This document shows positions 27,737 through 40,600 of a stretch of DNA of 64,000 nucleotides, in pieces. Numbering within the stretch: the stretch's first letter is position 1; each line of letters opens with the position of its first letter. A program made the position numbers and the translations under genes. The DNA comes from Dromaius novaehollandiae (lineage: Eukaryota; Chordata; Aves; Casuariiformes; Dromaiidae), in NCBI RefSeq assembly GCF_036370855.1, contig NC_088099.1, positions 148,075,517 to 148,139,516 of the forward strand. The letters run 5' to 3'. Under the pieces are notes generated by a model. It was not told the origin of the DNA. It ran no database searches and saw nothing but the letters and a program-made list of their open reading frames with translations.

Positions 27737-29149
27737 CTATTGAGAAATACATTCTTAGCCATTAATATATACAATTTATGCTGGATATTCATACTGACAT
27801 ATTCTCTCTTCAACTCTTGACCTTTCCACAGACACGTAACTGTAGTAGTCAAACATTTTACTTCCTTAACTTTTCCTTAGAAAGCATATCATTTTTAACA
27901 ACTAATTTTCTTCTTAAATCACTAGTTTATCATACCCAATCTTCAAATTCAGTTTCTCTAAACTATGTGATAAAGCTCACATTCTTACATGACCATAATT
28001 CGTATTCAGAATTATGAGTGCTGAGGTTGTATTATGAACTGTGAACAATACTGACATACTATGACATAATACACAACGTATGAGAATTGTACAAATATGT
28101 GTAAGGAATATAATTACTTCATTACATTTCATATTATTTATTTCTTAAAAAGACTTCCTGCAAATAATGAAACATTCAAACCATTTTATGATGCCAGTTA
28201 AACATGAATTAGCAAAAAGTTTCCCACAAACCTGTTGTTTTATGGAAGGCTGCTTTCATCAAAGCCCAAAGCAGAAACATTCGGGGCGGGGTGGGGAGGA
28301 GTCAGAGGGAGCCAAAAATGCTTCGTCAAGGCTATTATTTTAATGTGATGGTTACTTTCCCTATAATCTCAGAATATGTAAGAGAGACAATTAATCTTTG
28401 CTTGCAACAGAAGAGGAGCAAAGCCTGAAAGGCTACAAAACACCACAAGCGCTACACACACAGTTCCATGTGCACTGTCTTGCTTGCTTTTATACAGGTG
28501 GAGCAGACAAGACTATGGTTGGATTAGCAATGATGGAAAAGAGTGACTGGACCCATCTTGACAACAAGGATTGATTATCTAAGTCAAAACACACCCTTGA
28601 CTCTTCACTTAAACACATTTTCTCTCTTTAAGTGTGCATGTTTTATCAAACTGATGTCATAACCAGGGAAACATAATATGAAGTTCTTATGTTATGTTCA
28701 TATAGTAGCTGAACAAGGACACTAAATAATATGTCTGACACTATTTTCTTCACATTTATCTGATCAGAAAAGCATTACATGGATAGATGTAAAAATAACA
28801 GTTTGAATACTATAAAAATAATTCTTCTAGCTCTTCTTGTAAATGCCAATAAAGCAATCATTTCTCAAGTAGATAAAAAGAGACCTATGACATGTTGAGA
28901 ATTAAATAATTCATTAAGTACATTTTAAGAAATATTTGCTTTCCTATGCAATACAAAACAGGATAATTATTGAAAGCATAGCATCAGTATCAAAAATTGT
29001 GGATCACCAGTTCTATCAAATATTGCAGATCTTACACTTCTAAGATACTAAGTGAGAGCGACAGGAATCAGACAGTTTGCTGCACACAGTTATCACCACC
29101 AGTGGGCATATAACTGACGCTTGAGAAAATGTCAGTGCAATGGACATTA
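27737..29149 (-). other. LRRC69 intron, left part
   Basis: AT-rich intronic sequence between two LRRC69 exons, up to the CR1 insertion. Nothing else was recognised. Confidence 0.6.
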
Positions 29150-30180
29150 TGGACTGGATGAGCAGACAGTGAAGTGGACTGAAAATTGGCTGAATAGCAG
29201 AGCTCAGAGGATGGTGATCAGTGGTGCAAAGTCTAGTTGGAGGCTTGTAGCTAGCAGTGTATCCCAGGGGTCAATACTGGCTCCAGTCCTGTTCAACTTA
29301 TTCATCAGTGACCTGGACGGAGGGAAAGAGTGCACCCTCAGTAAGTTTGCCGATGATACAGCACTGGGAGGGGTGGCTGATGCACCCTGAATGGCTGTGC
29401 TGCCATTCAGAGGGACCTCAACAGGCTGGAGAGATGGGCAGAGAGGAACCTCACAGAGGTCAACAAAGGGTCTTGCACCTAGGGAAGAATAAACCCAGGC
29501 ACCAGCACAGGCTGGGGGCTGACCTGCTGGAAAGCAGCTCTGCAGAGCAGGACCTGGGAGTCCTGGTGGACAAGTTGACCATGAGCCAGCAATTTGTCCC
29601 TGTGGCCGAGAAGGCCAGTGGTATCCTAGGTTGCATTAGGAATAGCATTGCCAGCAGGTCAAGGGAGGTGACCCTCCCCCCTCTACTCAGCCCTGGTGAG
29701 GCCACATCTGGAGTGCTGTGTCCAGTTCTGGGCTTCCCAATACGAGAGAAACATGGAGCTATTGGAGTGAGTCCAGCGAAGGGCTACTAAGGTGATCAAG
29801 GGACTGGATCATCTCTCATATGAGGAAAGGCTCAGAGAGCTGGGATTATTCAGCCTGTGGAAGAGAAGGCTGAGGGAGCTTATCCATGTGTATGAGTATC
29901 TGAAAGGAGGGTGTAAAGAGGATGGGGCCAGACTCTTTTCAGTGATATGGTGAAAGGCAATGGGCACAAACTGAAACACACGAAGCTCTGTGTTCCTTAC
30001 TGTGAGGGTAACAGAGCACTGGAACGGGTTGCCCAGAGAGGCTGTGGAGTCCCCATCCTTGGAGATATTCAAAAGCCACCTGGATAGGGTCCTGTGCAAT
30101 GTGCTCTAGATGACCCTGCTTGAGCAGGGGGTTGCACTAAGTGATGTCCAGAAGTTCCTTCCAACCTCAACTATTCTGTG
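29150..30180 (+). mobile_element. CR1 LINE, 5'-truncated, intact 3' end
   Basis: The sequence begins inside reverse transcriptase (tgaagtggactgaaaattgg; frame encoding [18 protein letters not shown] and [10 protein letters not shown]). It continues through the ORF2 C-terminus and 3' UTR to the canonical end 'ccttccaacctcaactattc' plus TGTG at 30180. The frame is disrupted after the FADD block, so it is inactive. It sits in an LRRC69 intron, antisense to that gene, and its first 300 bases are strikingly similar to the copy at 43.8 kb. Confidence 0.95.
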
Positions 30181-30420
30181 AAAGCCACATAGAAATTAAT
30201 AATATAAAGTCTCCAAAATACTAATGCTTCTTCAAAATTGTAATAAAAAGATTATTTAAAATTGTGGAGAAAAATATTTACAAAATAGTCTTACTCAGGT
30301 AACTTTTAAAGATTTCAGGTAACTTTTAAAGATTTCAAAGATTTGTAATATGTGCAAACTCTAATAATGTAAAGACAATCTGATGACTCAGCTGTCTTCT
30401 TGTATTTGTCAATGACTTAC
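30181..30420 (-). other. LRRC69 intron segment with 20-bp tandem duplication
   Basis: Short intronic sequence between the CR1 end and the LRRC69 donor. It carries a perfect head-to-tail duplication of the 20-mer CAGGTAACTTTTAAAGATTT at 30296-30315 and 30316-30335. Confidence 0.7.
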
Positions 30421-30550
30421 CAAATATGTTCTGTAATACTGTGCTAATCTTATTTCCAAAAAAATGAACCTTCTGCAGTACACGAAAGTATTTCAGCTGC
30501 TCTAGAACATTGTCATATATGTTATTTCCCAAATTGAGCTCTGTCAACTG
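30421..30550 (-). CDS. LRRC69: LRRC69 LRR exon (first recognised), intact frame
   Basis: The acceptor CTTTTCTTAG is immediately right of 30550 and the donor GTAAGT is at 30420-30415. The exon encodes QLTELNLGNNIYDNVLEQLK, then YFRVLQKVHFFGNKISTV and LQNIF, leaving a single G that joins AT of the next exon to make Asp. It aligns with one and a half LRRs of human LRRC69 (the TLNLGNN ... LHLSGN region), so identity is supported by both sequence and synteny. The exon supplying the start codon and first LRR lies further right and was not located. Confidence 0.75.
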
Positions 30551-31800
30551 CTAAGAAAAGCTTATACTGTTATAGCTTCTGTACAGTATAATTACAAAGA
30601 GACAGAAGAGCACAGGCTAAACAGGAAACTAAGATATTCATTACACCCCTTTTTCAGTCCTTCCAACACTCCAAAAAGAGAATACGTATCTTCAAAATGC
30701 ATATACCTAGCCAAACTTTTTGACATTTCAGACTAGTTTCAAGAAAATTTTATTTTACTCTTCTAATCTATTAACAGGAGCATTTGCTTCAGCAAATCAG
30801 ATTTAGACATAAAAGGATAATAATTCTACTACCTCCAGCTGTTATCTTACCCTGTCACCAGAAGAAGCTTTAACTTGAAACTCAGTATGTTAATGAAGCT
30901 AAAAGACATTGACCCATACTCAAAGCACATATCTCCAAATCCCAGAAATCCTGATGCAGACTGTAAGGGTAAATATAAAAATCTGAGATTGTCACGGATA
31001 AATTGCAAGTTATAAAACATAGAACCTTCCAGAATCTCTTAGGTCAATGATGTGCTTTTTAATGATAAAATACTATCTAACACAGATTAAAAATATTTTT
31101 TAAAGCACAACAAAAATATATATTTAATTATTTTTTATTAATATAGCAGTAAGCTTTAAGGACTTATTCTATGTAAAGTAACTTGATTTTAATACATAAA
31201 GAAAAATAATTTAATAAAATGTTAGTCCTAAGCTTAAGTGTAGAAAGGCCAAGTTTCACTTTCTAATAAAAAATTTTCACAATCTACTTTGTGATTCACC
31301 AAAACTAAGAACTTAAAATAATGAAATGGACAGATCTCCAACTATATATATATATGCACACACACACACGCACACATACATACACACACTGGGTGGTGTA
31401 TATACTTAGAAAATAAAGTAAAAAAACAATTTATCCTACTCCCAGTCATACTTCCTTGTTCTGATAATCTTAACTTGACCATTTTGAATTTGAACTAAGT
31501 CTCATAAATCAAATTATTTTCACATATGCGGAATTACAATTGCATATGTACAAAAATAGTAATGACATTCTCATCTAGTAAAGAATACTTAAGCGAAGAA
31601 AGCACTTGCAAGTCAGAGAAACCTGACAAACTAACAAGAATGGTGAAATGCCAAGTAGGTTTGAGAGTGAGGAAATCTAGAAGCATTTAATCATAAAAAG
31701 GCAAAATGACAAAGAAAGCATTAAGCTCATGATATAATCTGCATCCTATCAAAACTTGTGTATGCGTCTTCTCTAAGAGTACTCCAGTTGTCCATAAAAA
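30551..31800 (-). other. Probable LRRC69 5' intron, no exon found
   Basis: AT-rich sequence between the first recognised LRRC69 exon and the CpG island. A TA/CA microsatellite lies at about 31342-31390. The expected N-terminal exon(s) were searched for on the minus strand without success. Confidence 0.5.
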
Positions 31801-32415
31801 GTGACCAGAGCTCAGCAAAGCAGAGCAGCCACTCCGTGCTTTGGCCGCTTCCAGGCGGAGGCTCAGCACCCGCAGCCGCCGGGCCCCTGCGCTGCCCACC
31901 ACGGCCACCCGCCGGCCTTCCGCCGCAGTTTTCACCGGCCGAGCCTACGCGGCGCTCGGGGCAGCAGCGGCACAGCGAAGGAGCAGCGACGGGGAGGCCC
32001 ACGGGGCCGGGCCGGAGGGCAGAGGAGCTGCGGCCTGTCGGAGAGGAGACGCGGGGGCTCTGGCTCTGCAGGGCCCTCCGCCCGCAGCCGTGCCTAGAGG
32101 CGGCAGGAGACCGGCACTTGGCTGGCGACCGCTGCCCACGGGCTCGCCCCGCTCAGAGCGGCCGCGCAGGCGGCCCCGGAGCTGCCGCAGGCTCCTCACG
32201 GCGCGCGGGCACCACTCGGGCGCCGCCACGCTGGCGGGCGCCACTGGTTGCCACGGCAACGCCTCGGCCCAAGCGGCCTCTGGGAGGCGCACGGCGCCTG
32301 CCGCGCCAAGCCGCCGCCACAGGAACAGCGCAACGCTACGGCGCGCGGCGGAGGACATTCGGGGGGGGGAGGGAGGGAGGGGGCGGTGGCGGCACAGGAG
32401 CTCTGCAAAGCCTTC
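31801..32415. promoter_or_regulatory. CpG island, probable LRRC69 promoter
   Basis: About 600 bp of abruptly GC-rich, CpG-dense sequence lies between the last OTUD6B exon and the first recognised LRRC69 exon, where the start of the minus-strand LRRC69 gene is expected. Several long open frames cross it on both strands, but these are a by-product of GC content and match nothing known. It contains an RFX-type X-box. It could also be the start of an unannotated divergent transcript. Confidence 0.65.
32247..32260. promoter_or_regulatory. RFX X-box palindrome
   Basis: GTTGCCACGGCAAC consists of two perfect inverted half sites (GTTGCC and GGCAAC) with a two-base spacer. It fits the GTNRCC(N0-3)RGYAAC consensus of RFX transcription factors, which control ciliary and some housekeeping genes. 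It lies in the core of the CpG island, a typical place for a functional X-box. Confidence 0.6.
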
Positions 32416-35165
32416 CACACAGAACAGTTTAGTTTCACCAGCACTGTTCAGTCCTAGTTTTTCTGGTGACAGCCATAATAAAGGCATCACTGGTCAGTGT
32501 GAGAGTTACCGTATCTCTGACTTCCCCATACATAAAGTTTATTACAGCCCATTAGACAGTTTCCCATTCATGTAACTGCACATATTGGAAATTAATCTCT
32601 GCTACTTTGCAAAAAATTACTTAAGGCAGTGCTTAAAAAAACAGAACTAGTGACTGAACAAGGAAACTGGCAAGTAATATTTTTATCAAAAGGAGAAAAT
32701 AAATAACCAGTGCAGTGCTATTTTGCAGAGAAAATGTAACCAGACATAAAGAAGTTAAAAGCAAAATTTTTTAAACTTTCAGTTTTGCTCAGTCACTCTC
32801 ATGTATGGAGACATTCAAGATTATTTCTAGAGTATAGTTTTTCAGAAGAATTCAAGTTTAACTGCCAAAATACTGAAGGTAAAATTCATTTATAAACAAC
32901 CTCCACTTCATAAAGTGTCAAGTTCGTCCCCTGTAAAAGGAAGGGTCAATTATTGGAGACCTCAGACTACACTAGGAACATACGTCAGACTACCGTAGGA
33001 TCATAAAGCCATAAAAATTAAATGAGTAAACTTATTAAAATTAGAAATTAAAATATGAACAACTAAGTACAAAATTAAAAGCGACAGCAAGAAAATTTGC
33101 CACAAAAAACAATTTATTATTTTTTGGCAAATCCCATACAACATGAGCAAGGATCTTCTGCTCATCATATTAAAACATTCTTTTGCTTTACACAAACTGT
33201 AAACATCTTCAATAGGACAAACTGTTGGTGCACGTGTTCCAAAATTCCGGCATCCTTTCTCTGTCAGTTAATCAAACAAGAATGAAAACCCAGTAAATCC
33301 AAGAAACTTTTTCTCAGGGAATCTATAGAAAGCAGCATGTGCATTTCCTATCATACCAATTTTAAGCAACACTGAGTATTTTTAATGATTCTTTAGTGAA
33401 TTTCGTAACAGTATTATGAATAGAGACATTTTTCATATGAAGGTATCCAATTCTGAGATAGCAATTAAAAACAGGGTTCCATACAATCAAGATAGTAAAC
33501 CTGATTCATCAAATTGCTATAAATACAGCTATATTTGCTATACTGTATCAAATAAATGAGGATATGTCAAATTCTAGATCTGGTTAATACTTGATTTTCC
33601 TGACAGGCATCATTCTAATAAGTTCATAATCAAATTCTGCCTATTCAAAAAAATGTGCCTGTCATAGTTTGAACTTTTAAATTTTCCTCTCTTTCAAAGT
33701 GCTTTATATCAGACATAATCTGGTCTGATCCATGAAGTGAACACTTCATTAAAAAGTTTTTTTAAAATAACAGCATATTTTTTTTAAATTAGAAGTCCTG
33801 GGAATGCCAAACTGCTACCCAGCTTTACTGAAGGATAATAAGATGAAGACTGTTAGCTCTTAATCCTCAGCTCAGGGCAGAGGTGTTGAAATTTGACAAG
33901 AACTGCTTTTCTCCAAATCTATTCATCAGCTCCAAAATACAGACAATTATGGAGTTACTGACTAAGGCATTTAAAAAAAATCACTTCTGTTATTAAAAAG
34001 CAACTGACTGCATGACAACTTTGGTTTCAGTATGCTGCCACTTTTGGTGTCGTATTTACAGTAACTTCAAGACAAGAATCTAAATTTCTAATGCAAAGAG
34101 ACAAGCCATATAAAATAAAATCTTTCAAGTCTCCTTTGTACACCAAAAGGAGCAATAAAGATCAACTTAATTCTCCTGTAGATTGCTTTTAAAGTTATGA
34201 CAAAAACCAAGGTGGTTATTTTTACATCTGTACGCAACCAGCTGTTTTAAGCATTATGAAACACTGCACTTCAGTGCGTATAACAGCAGATCCATAGACA
34301 GAATGTTCAGACGAGTTCACTACCTGAACTGACGAAGTTGAAGAGTTTTTTGTTTATAAGCTTTTTGTATCATAGTGCACAGATGAAAGATTATGAAGGA
34401 TGAACAGCACAGTTAACTCACGTTAATGCTATGATGTACAGTCATAAACAGCAATGCTCTTCCTACAGACAGAGCAATAGGAAGAGCATCAAGTGTTCAG
34501 TTCCTACAGTCAGCTGCAAAGCAAAAGAGAAGTCCTCAAACCTTGGTAAAAGCTTAGATGAAAGTCCATAAAATAAGATTATGTTTGTGATTACTTCAGC
34601 CAAGTAAGATAGTACTACCAGATTTGCCTTCAGCTCTTCCCTGCCCAAACAAAGGGGATCTGTACTACAGTATTAAAGCTAGAGCCTATGGGACTAATGA
34701 ACCACTGCAAAGAACATTCCATCAGTCTGAACAGAAGTATCAATTTTTTTTAAATGCCTCAAGTCTTCCACAGTCATCAAAATCTAGTCAGAAGTCTAGT
34801 CACAGTCAGAAATAAACTAGTAGGACTCCTCAGACTACCTTAATTCTTCAGTAGAATTGCAAATTAAACAAAATATTTACTGCTGAGTATTTCCACTGTG
34901 TCATGGGATGAAGTTCTATCAAAATGTTCTCATCTACACAGCCAGCATTTTAGAGAACATTTTCTAAACATGATTAATACCAACAAGTTCAAAATACTGT
35001 TGTTTTGTTGTTTTTAGAATCAAGAGCTATTTCTAATTTATAGTCAAACCTTTTCCATTTTTAATACATTCCAGGTAGTTTTACTTTCCAGTCTGTTTGG
35101 GAGTTGTCCAGAGCCCAACATATCAAGATGCAACTGTTATCCATGTGGATTTATGACTTTTTATG
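32416..35165 (-). other. OTUD6B 3' UTR and downstream intergenic region
   Basis: The sequence follows the OTUD6B stop on the minus strand. A minus-strand ATTAAA lies about 100 bp after the stop (near 35058-35063) and an AATAAA near 33113-33118; neither can be proved to be the site used. No other exon, repeat or RNA was recognised. The remainder is the gap to the LRRC69 island. Confidence 0.45.
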
Positions 35166-35250
35166 CTAGCTGCCATTTTCTGTAGCAGTGTCTGTTAGAA
35201 GTTTTACAGAATTGTAATGCTCTCCTAATCCATAGGCATGTCTCATATAC
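35166..35250 (-). CDS. OTUD6B: OTUD6B exon 7 (catalytic His and stop)
   Basis: The acceptor TTTTTTTAG is right of 35250. The exon reads (V)[18 protein letters not shown] ... TENGS and then TAG at 35168-35166. GEHYN carries the catalytic His286. The C-terminal tail after NSV differs from mammals, but length and end point agree. Confidence 0.95.
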
Positions 35251-37636
35251 CTAAAAAAAATTACAAAATTTATGTTCAGTTTAACAAAAAAAATACTGCA
35301 CATCAAACATTAACATTTATTAGCTTAAATAAATGCAAGCTTTAGCATAGAAAAAATACAGGGTCATAAAAGAGTAGGGTTTTTTTAAAAAAAAAGTTTT
35401 TAAATTCTGGTGTCTTCCTGGCACAGATTAATGTAAGTTTTGAATAAAAAACATATTCTGCTGTTTTGCACATCAATTGCACTATTGTGTTATTAATTAT
35501 CTAGCAGGTCAAATAACACTGTAATATACATGACATATGTATATGCGTATGTAAGTATACAGTATACAAATAACATTGTAATGAAGTGGTGATTGAACCA
35601 TACATCAGACAGATTGTCAGCATTTTAAGAATGTTAATTACAGTATCTTTACAGTGTTAAAATCACAAACATGGTTTCTAACCTGCAAGATCATTATTGA
35701 AGCAGCTTTTCAATGTCAAGTATGTAACATAAAACAAAAGGGCAGATCAGTCCTCTCCTGTATAAATAAACAAACTAATTTTAAGAGGGAATAAAATTAC
35801 ATACTTACACAAGTATTATTGGTTTGCCTGAATATTCTTCACCAACAGTAATGGGAGGAGAATCCATCTGCACTACTTCAATAGGCGTTTGCAAAATGTG
35901 TGACAAAGCCCTTAGCTTTAAGGTATAAAAGCAATTCAGTAAATAGAATCAAATCCAAGGTGAGGGAGTGGGAGGGGGCAGGGAGAGAGGAAGACATGAC
36001 ATTTACTTTAAATAAACAGATGCATTTGTGCATAAAGTTTCAAGTATTAGTAGAAACTATACTTTATAAAACGAAGCAAAAAATTTTTTTTTTTAATTTT
36101 TAATTAAAAACAGGTTGCATTAATTAGTTTTGATAAAAAACTGGTAACATCGTGCTAGCTTCAGTAACTTAACATAAAACAAAAAACAGTATGAAGCAAA
36201 ATGTAAACTAAGCCAAAGAGAAGTATGTATTTTCTCAAGCTTGAATACCATTCTGTATCACAAAAATCTAACATTTTTCCACTACAGCCAGCTTTGCTGC
36301 CATCTAAGTCAGCATGATAAAATACTTTCCCCTTAGTTCCTCACTTGTACTGTCAGTGTTTCTAATGACATTGACAACATGCAAGTTAGAGACCTTAGTA
36401 GTTTCAAAACATACCAAAACAGCAGGGGACCATCAGTAGAAGTTATTAAGGTGGAAAAACAATTTATAACTGTTGGAGAAAATTCTTGATAAACTGTAAA
36501 TATGTTCCATACAGTTTTTTTCTCTTTTTTTTTTTTTTAAAAAAAGCTCTTTTTGAAGATATGTTCACTCACTTCAGAATTTCACAAATAAAAGCTAACA
36601 GTACAGTACTTACTTCTAGCTGACCACCCCATGCAGCTGTATTTGCTATATCATCACAGTATTTTTCAAATTCCTCTGCCAGGGAGAAAAAAAAAAAAGA
36701 AAAAGGAAAAAAAAAGAAAAGAACCAACTTTCAATAATTGTCTCATTCAGGGACAAGCAACTAAGAAAAAGTACTGGTTGTATAATGAAAAAGTAAGACC
36801 TAAGACAAGATGCATTATGTAGGCATGTAGGCAAACATGTTTTCTGAAGAGAAGGGAAGGGAAAAATATAACACTAGAGGCCAACAAAAACCTAGTTTTA
36901 AAAAACCAAAAAACCCCACATGCAGACTGAAAACAGGAATAAAAAGAAGTACAGGTTTACATTTCAAACTTTTAATTCAAGGAACAGTTAATAATAAAAA
37001 GCATGAAACTGCATACAGTTTCTTCCTGTTAAGTTTCAGGAGGTATGGTTTGAGACTCTAAAGAAGAATGTAACAGCAACTGCTACACTTACGTTAGCTA
37101 GATGTAAAGTATATTTTTAAAATCCTGTAACTACATGTAGTTCAATATTTTTTTTTAATTCCAAACTGTCTGCCTCGCTTTTAACTTTTGAAATATTTAG
37201 AACACAAAAAACATTCCTTCCGAAACAAGAAATTTGAGTTTGAGGAAATACAGGGAAGAAAAAAAGTTTCTTCATAAAAATTACTATTACAGTATTCTGT
37301 ATTTAGAGAAAAAAAAAAGAATCAGAATTTGCAATGAATTAGGAAAACAGAGAAGAAATTACTACTAGAATCAAATTAGTCCAAAGAGCTAAAGTTGTGA
37401 ACTTGCCAATTTCCAGCATATCCACTTTTCTATGGTTTTACCAGGAGAAGAATACAGCCATACACTCTCCATAGTCACTCTGTTAATAGCTGAAGACACC
37501 TTTTGTAGAACATATTCTATAGAAGACTTTCAAATGAAAACGTTTGTAAATTATAGCACTTCAGGCTACTGAATCCTTTAAGTAGATTCTGCTCAGAATT
37601 GTTCTTCACACATTCTCCTTAAAACAGGCTTTGAGA

Positions 37637-37675
<39 letters not shown>

Positions 37676-40600
37676 CCCTGTGACTCCCTACTGCTCTGCA
37701 GAACTCCAGTCTTCACCTGGAACATACTTAGCTTGTGGCAATTATCTCTGTCAACGCAGGAAAGGCTGCATGACAGCAACCAGTCACCTAATGAATTCGA
37801 CAGCAATAATTATTAAATGAATGCAGCAATAAGTTAAGAAGTGGACAAAGTAACTTTAATGGTGTTCCAGACACACAGGAAAAAATGAATTAAACAGTAT
37901 ACTGCTCGAATAAGTAGTACGTAAATTCCATTTAGCTGCATTTACTCACCCTACAATATTGTTCTACACTAAATGCCTTTACATTTTTCAGTTTAATCTG
38001 TTTATGAAAAAGGGTTGCAAAATGACTATGGTAAATAGTGAAAAGAAAGTGCGGAATAAGAACAGACATCTGTGAAAGCTATTATGAAATAGATTTGCTT
38101 GAATTTCATGCTTATCTTATTTTTCAATAACTTTCCCATGTCAAAGTAAAAACACTGATAAAGTTCACAAAATCTTCCTTAACCTAGTAGATAAGCTGTT
38201 TATAATACAATTTAAATCCCATTTCAGAACATGATCACCATCTAGCAACCAAGCAATTCAGATATAAAAATACTGTCGCTTCTTATGGGAAATATCAAGT
38301 TACACACCAAGTCATAATTCTGTGTCCCACAGAGAACAGCAGAACCAAACCATAACAAAGTTCACGAACAAACATACTGTAATGGGTTAGTCCCATCTCA
38401 GCTGTAACTGAGAAGCTCAAGAATTACCACAAACAGTTATAACAGTTTTTAAAATCTCTTATGCTACAATCCTTACCTCTGCTATACATGTCTCCGGTAC
38501 TGGGGTTTGTTAAAAATGGCAGGAAATCATCGAAGTGACTTTGCATATACTTTGCTGTTTGGTTCCTGAGAGTTGCAACAGTCCAGGAATTTTGGTGATC
38601 CTTGAGCTGATCTTCAATAGCTCTGTACATGCAATGGCCATCTGATGGGATCTGTTTAATCTCCAAGTGTCTTGCTGCCAACAGGGAGGCAAGTTTCTGA
38701 CTTTCAAGATGCCTAGCACCTGTTAAATTCTCTATCTCAGCTTCAGCTATCCTTTCTTCTCTTTCTTTCTCCAAGGCAGCTTTTTTTTCCTTAGATTTAA
38801 AACACACAAAATGATTTGCCAGATGCATGCTTGCTGTTAAAATAAGAACTATATCAAATGGTAAAATTTAGAAGATGCCTGTACAGTTCTTGGCTTAGTG
38901 CTTGCTTCTAACTCTTCAAACATTTCCCCGGTAAATTCATGTTTGTGAATGCTCTCCCTAATCAGTACTACCTAATTTTACAAGCCTCCTAGATCCAAAC
39001 CTTAGGAAATGTAAATGACTAATGCATCCTAACTGCCTCAGACTCCACACCCAAAATCATGTGACAGCAGAACTCTTAATTATTTCAACATGCAGAAATA
39101 ACACTTTACAATATCCCTAAAGAGGCTATTAATCATAATAATTTCTTCAGGATAACCTATGAATTTCACCACTTTGGCAAACCACACGAATCGTGTAAGT
39201 CACAGGAAGGAGAATTCTAATTAAAAAAAGAGATAAAATGTTGCTCTTTCAAAATGAGATCTGGCATGAAGGACTGCAGAGATGATCCCATGTCGCGGAC
39301 CCAGAGTCCCTCAGGCTAGGTGCTATATATCATAAAAGACTTCTTTAACCTAAAGGAAAGAATACTAGAAGGGATGTAATAATGCATAACGTAATAATTA
39401 CTTTTACAGAATGCTTCGTAAGTTTTGGCCTAAGTTAACAAGGGAATAAGAATCAAAGTAGAAATGCAAATAAAAAAAAAAGAAGCAGTACAAGGGATCA
39501 TCTTTTCTCTTTCACAGTTAAAATTCACCACAAAGCAAGATCAGGCTAGCAAGAACTAGACTACAGAGTTTCCAGTTTGCCAAGAAATGGTGCCATGAAT
39601 TAACAACATCCTTTCTCTGTATTAGAGATCACACAACAGAAGACAGACTCTGCCCTAAACTCCTGTTCACGCAGGTACAAGACTGTTGACTGCAACTTCA
39701 CATCTGAAGCCTGAACAAGACTTAATCCTAATGGCCTAGACAGCTAGTAGTGTTTCTTCAACATCTCAAGAGTTTAAAAGAACTTCAGTATTAAGGTTAT
39801 TTTCTTTCATTAAAATTATGAAGATCTATTACTTGCATTTTTTCCATGAAATGTTTTAAATTACTTTAATTCAATTAAGTAATTTCTTTATTAATAGTCT
39901 CAGTGAAATTTCAGTAAAGTTCCTTCAAAATTATTTTGGGATAATTTGTTTTTTTTTTCTAGCTCCCATCTCCTGAGCTCTTCTGGTTCCCAGCTTACGA
40001 TTGAGTGTAAACAAGTGCAGATATTTAAAAATGCCTACAGCTCTTTAGGTAGCAGTCTTACAGATCTTCAAGACACCTGGTAGATAAGACACCAATACTG
40101 AGTAAGGCAGGTAGTATCTCCTGGATAATTCTTTAACTTCAGTTATTACAGTTAAGTTTAGATGAATGTAACTTCAATCAAATGTTAGAAGGCATACTCT
40201 TGGCACGGAAGTACCACGATTTCTTTGAAGAAATGATTTAAATGCTTAAGTAAAATGTTAAGTCATACCCGCCTCTTCTGTGCTTTTGATATTCGAGGAT
40301 GCTGAATGTGTTGCTCTAGTCCTTCAAGCTCCAAATTTGCAACTCCGTCAGCTACAGAATCTAGCTAAAAAAAGAAGAAAGAGTTAATATTTTAAGTAAT
40401 ATAATTGGTAACCAAGATGTGCATCTCCTGAAACAGTATTAAGGTATGCTTCCAGGTAATTCCAGCATATATTTATGAAGATTATCCACAATAACCTGTG
40501 TAGCACAGTACCCTAACAAGCCAAAGCAAAGCATCTCACATCCCAATCCATCATCACGTTTGATAACCATTTTTTCTGAGACTAGATAAAAAGTTATGAA

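Larger units (their letters stand above)
25661..30550 (-). pseudogene. LRRC69: LRRC69, partial locus with three recognised LRR exons, reading frame disrupted
   Basis: LRRC69 is a leucine-rich-repeat protein of unknown function whose gene follows OTUD6B in vertebrates. Three consecutive minus-strand exons match the first half of the LRR array in order. From right to left they read QLTELNLGNNIYDNV..., then VLEKLVLLDLNNNRLK..., then LEKLECISLNSNQIENIS.... Splice phases interlock: G|AT joins exons one and two, AA|A joins two and three. Donors are GTAAGT, GTAAGT and GTGAGT. Two exons need a one-base correction in an A run to keep the LRR frame, so the gene here is either a recent pseudogene or carries assembly homopolymer errors. 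The first exon(s) and the C-terminal exons were not found. Confidence 0.6.

Noticed and set aside
29257-29790. 177-codon open frame within the CR1 at 29 kb
   Set aside because: It is a shadow frame of the CR1 ORF2; the true reverse-transcriptase frame is the neighbouring one.
31758-32575. 224- and 244-codon plus-strand frames and a 181-codon minus-strand frame in the 32-kb island
   Set aside because: Low-complexity GC-driven translation with no recognisable domain.
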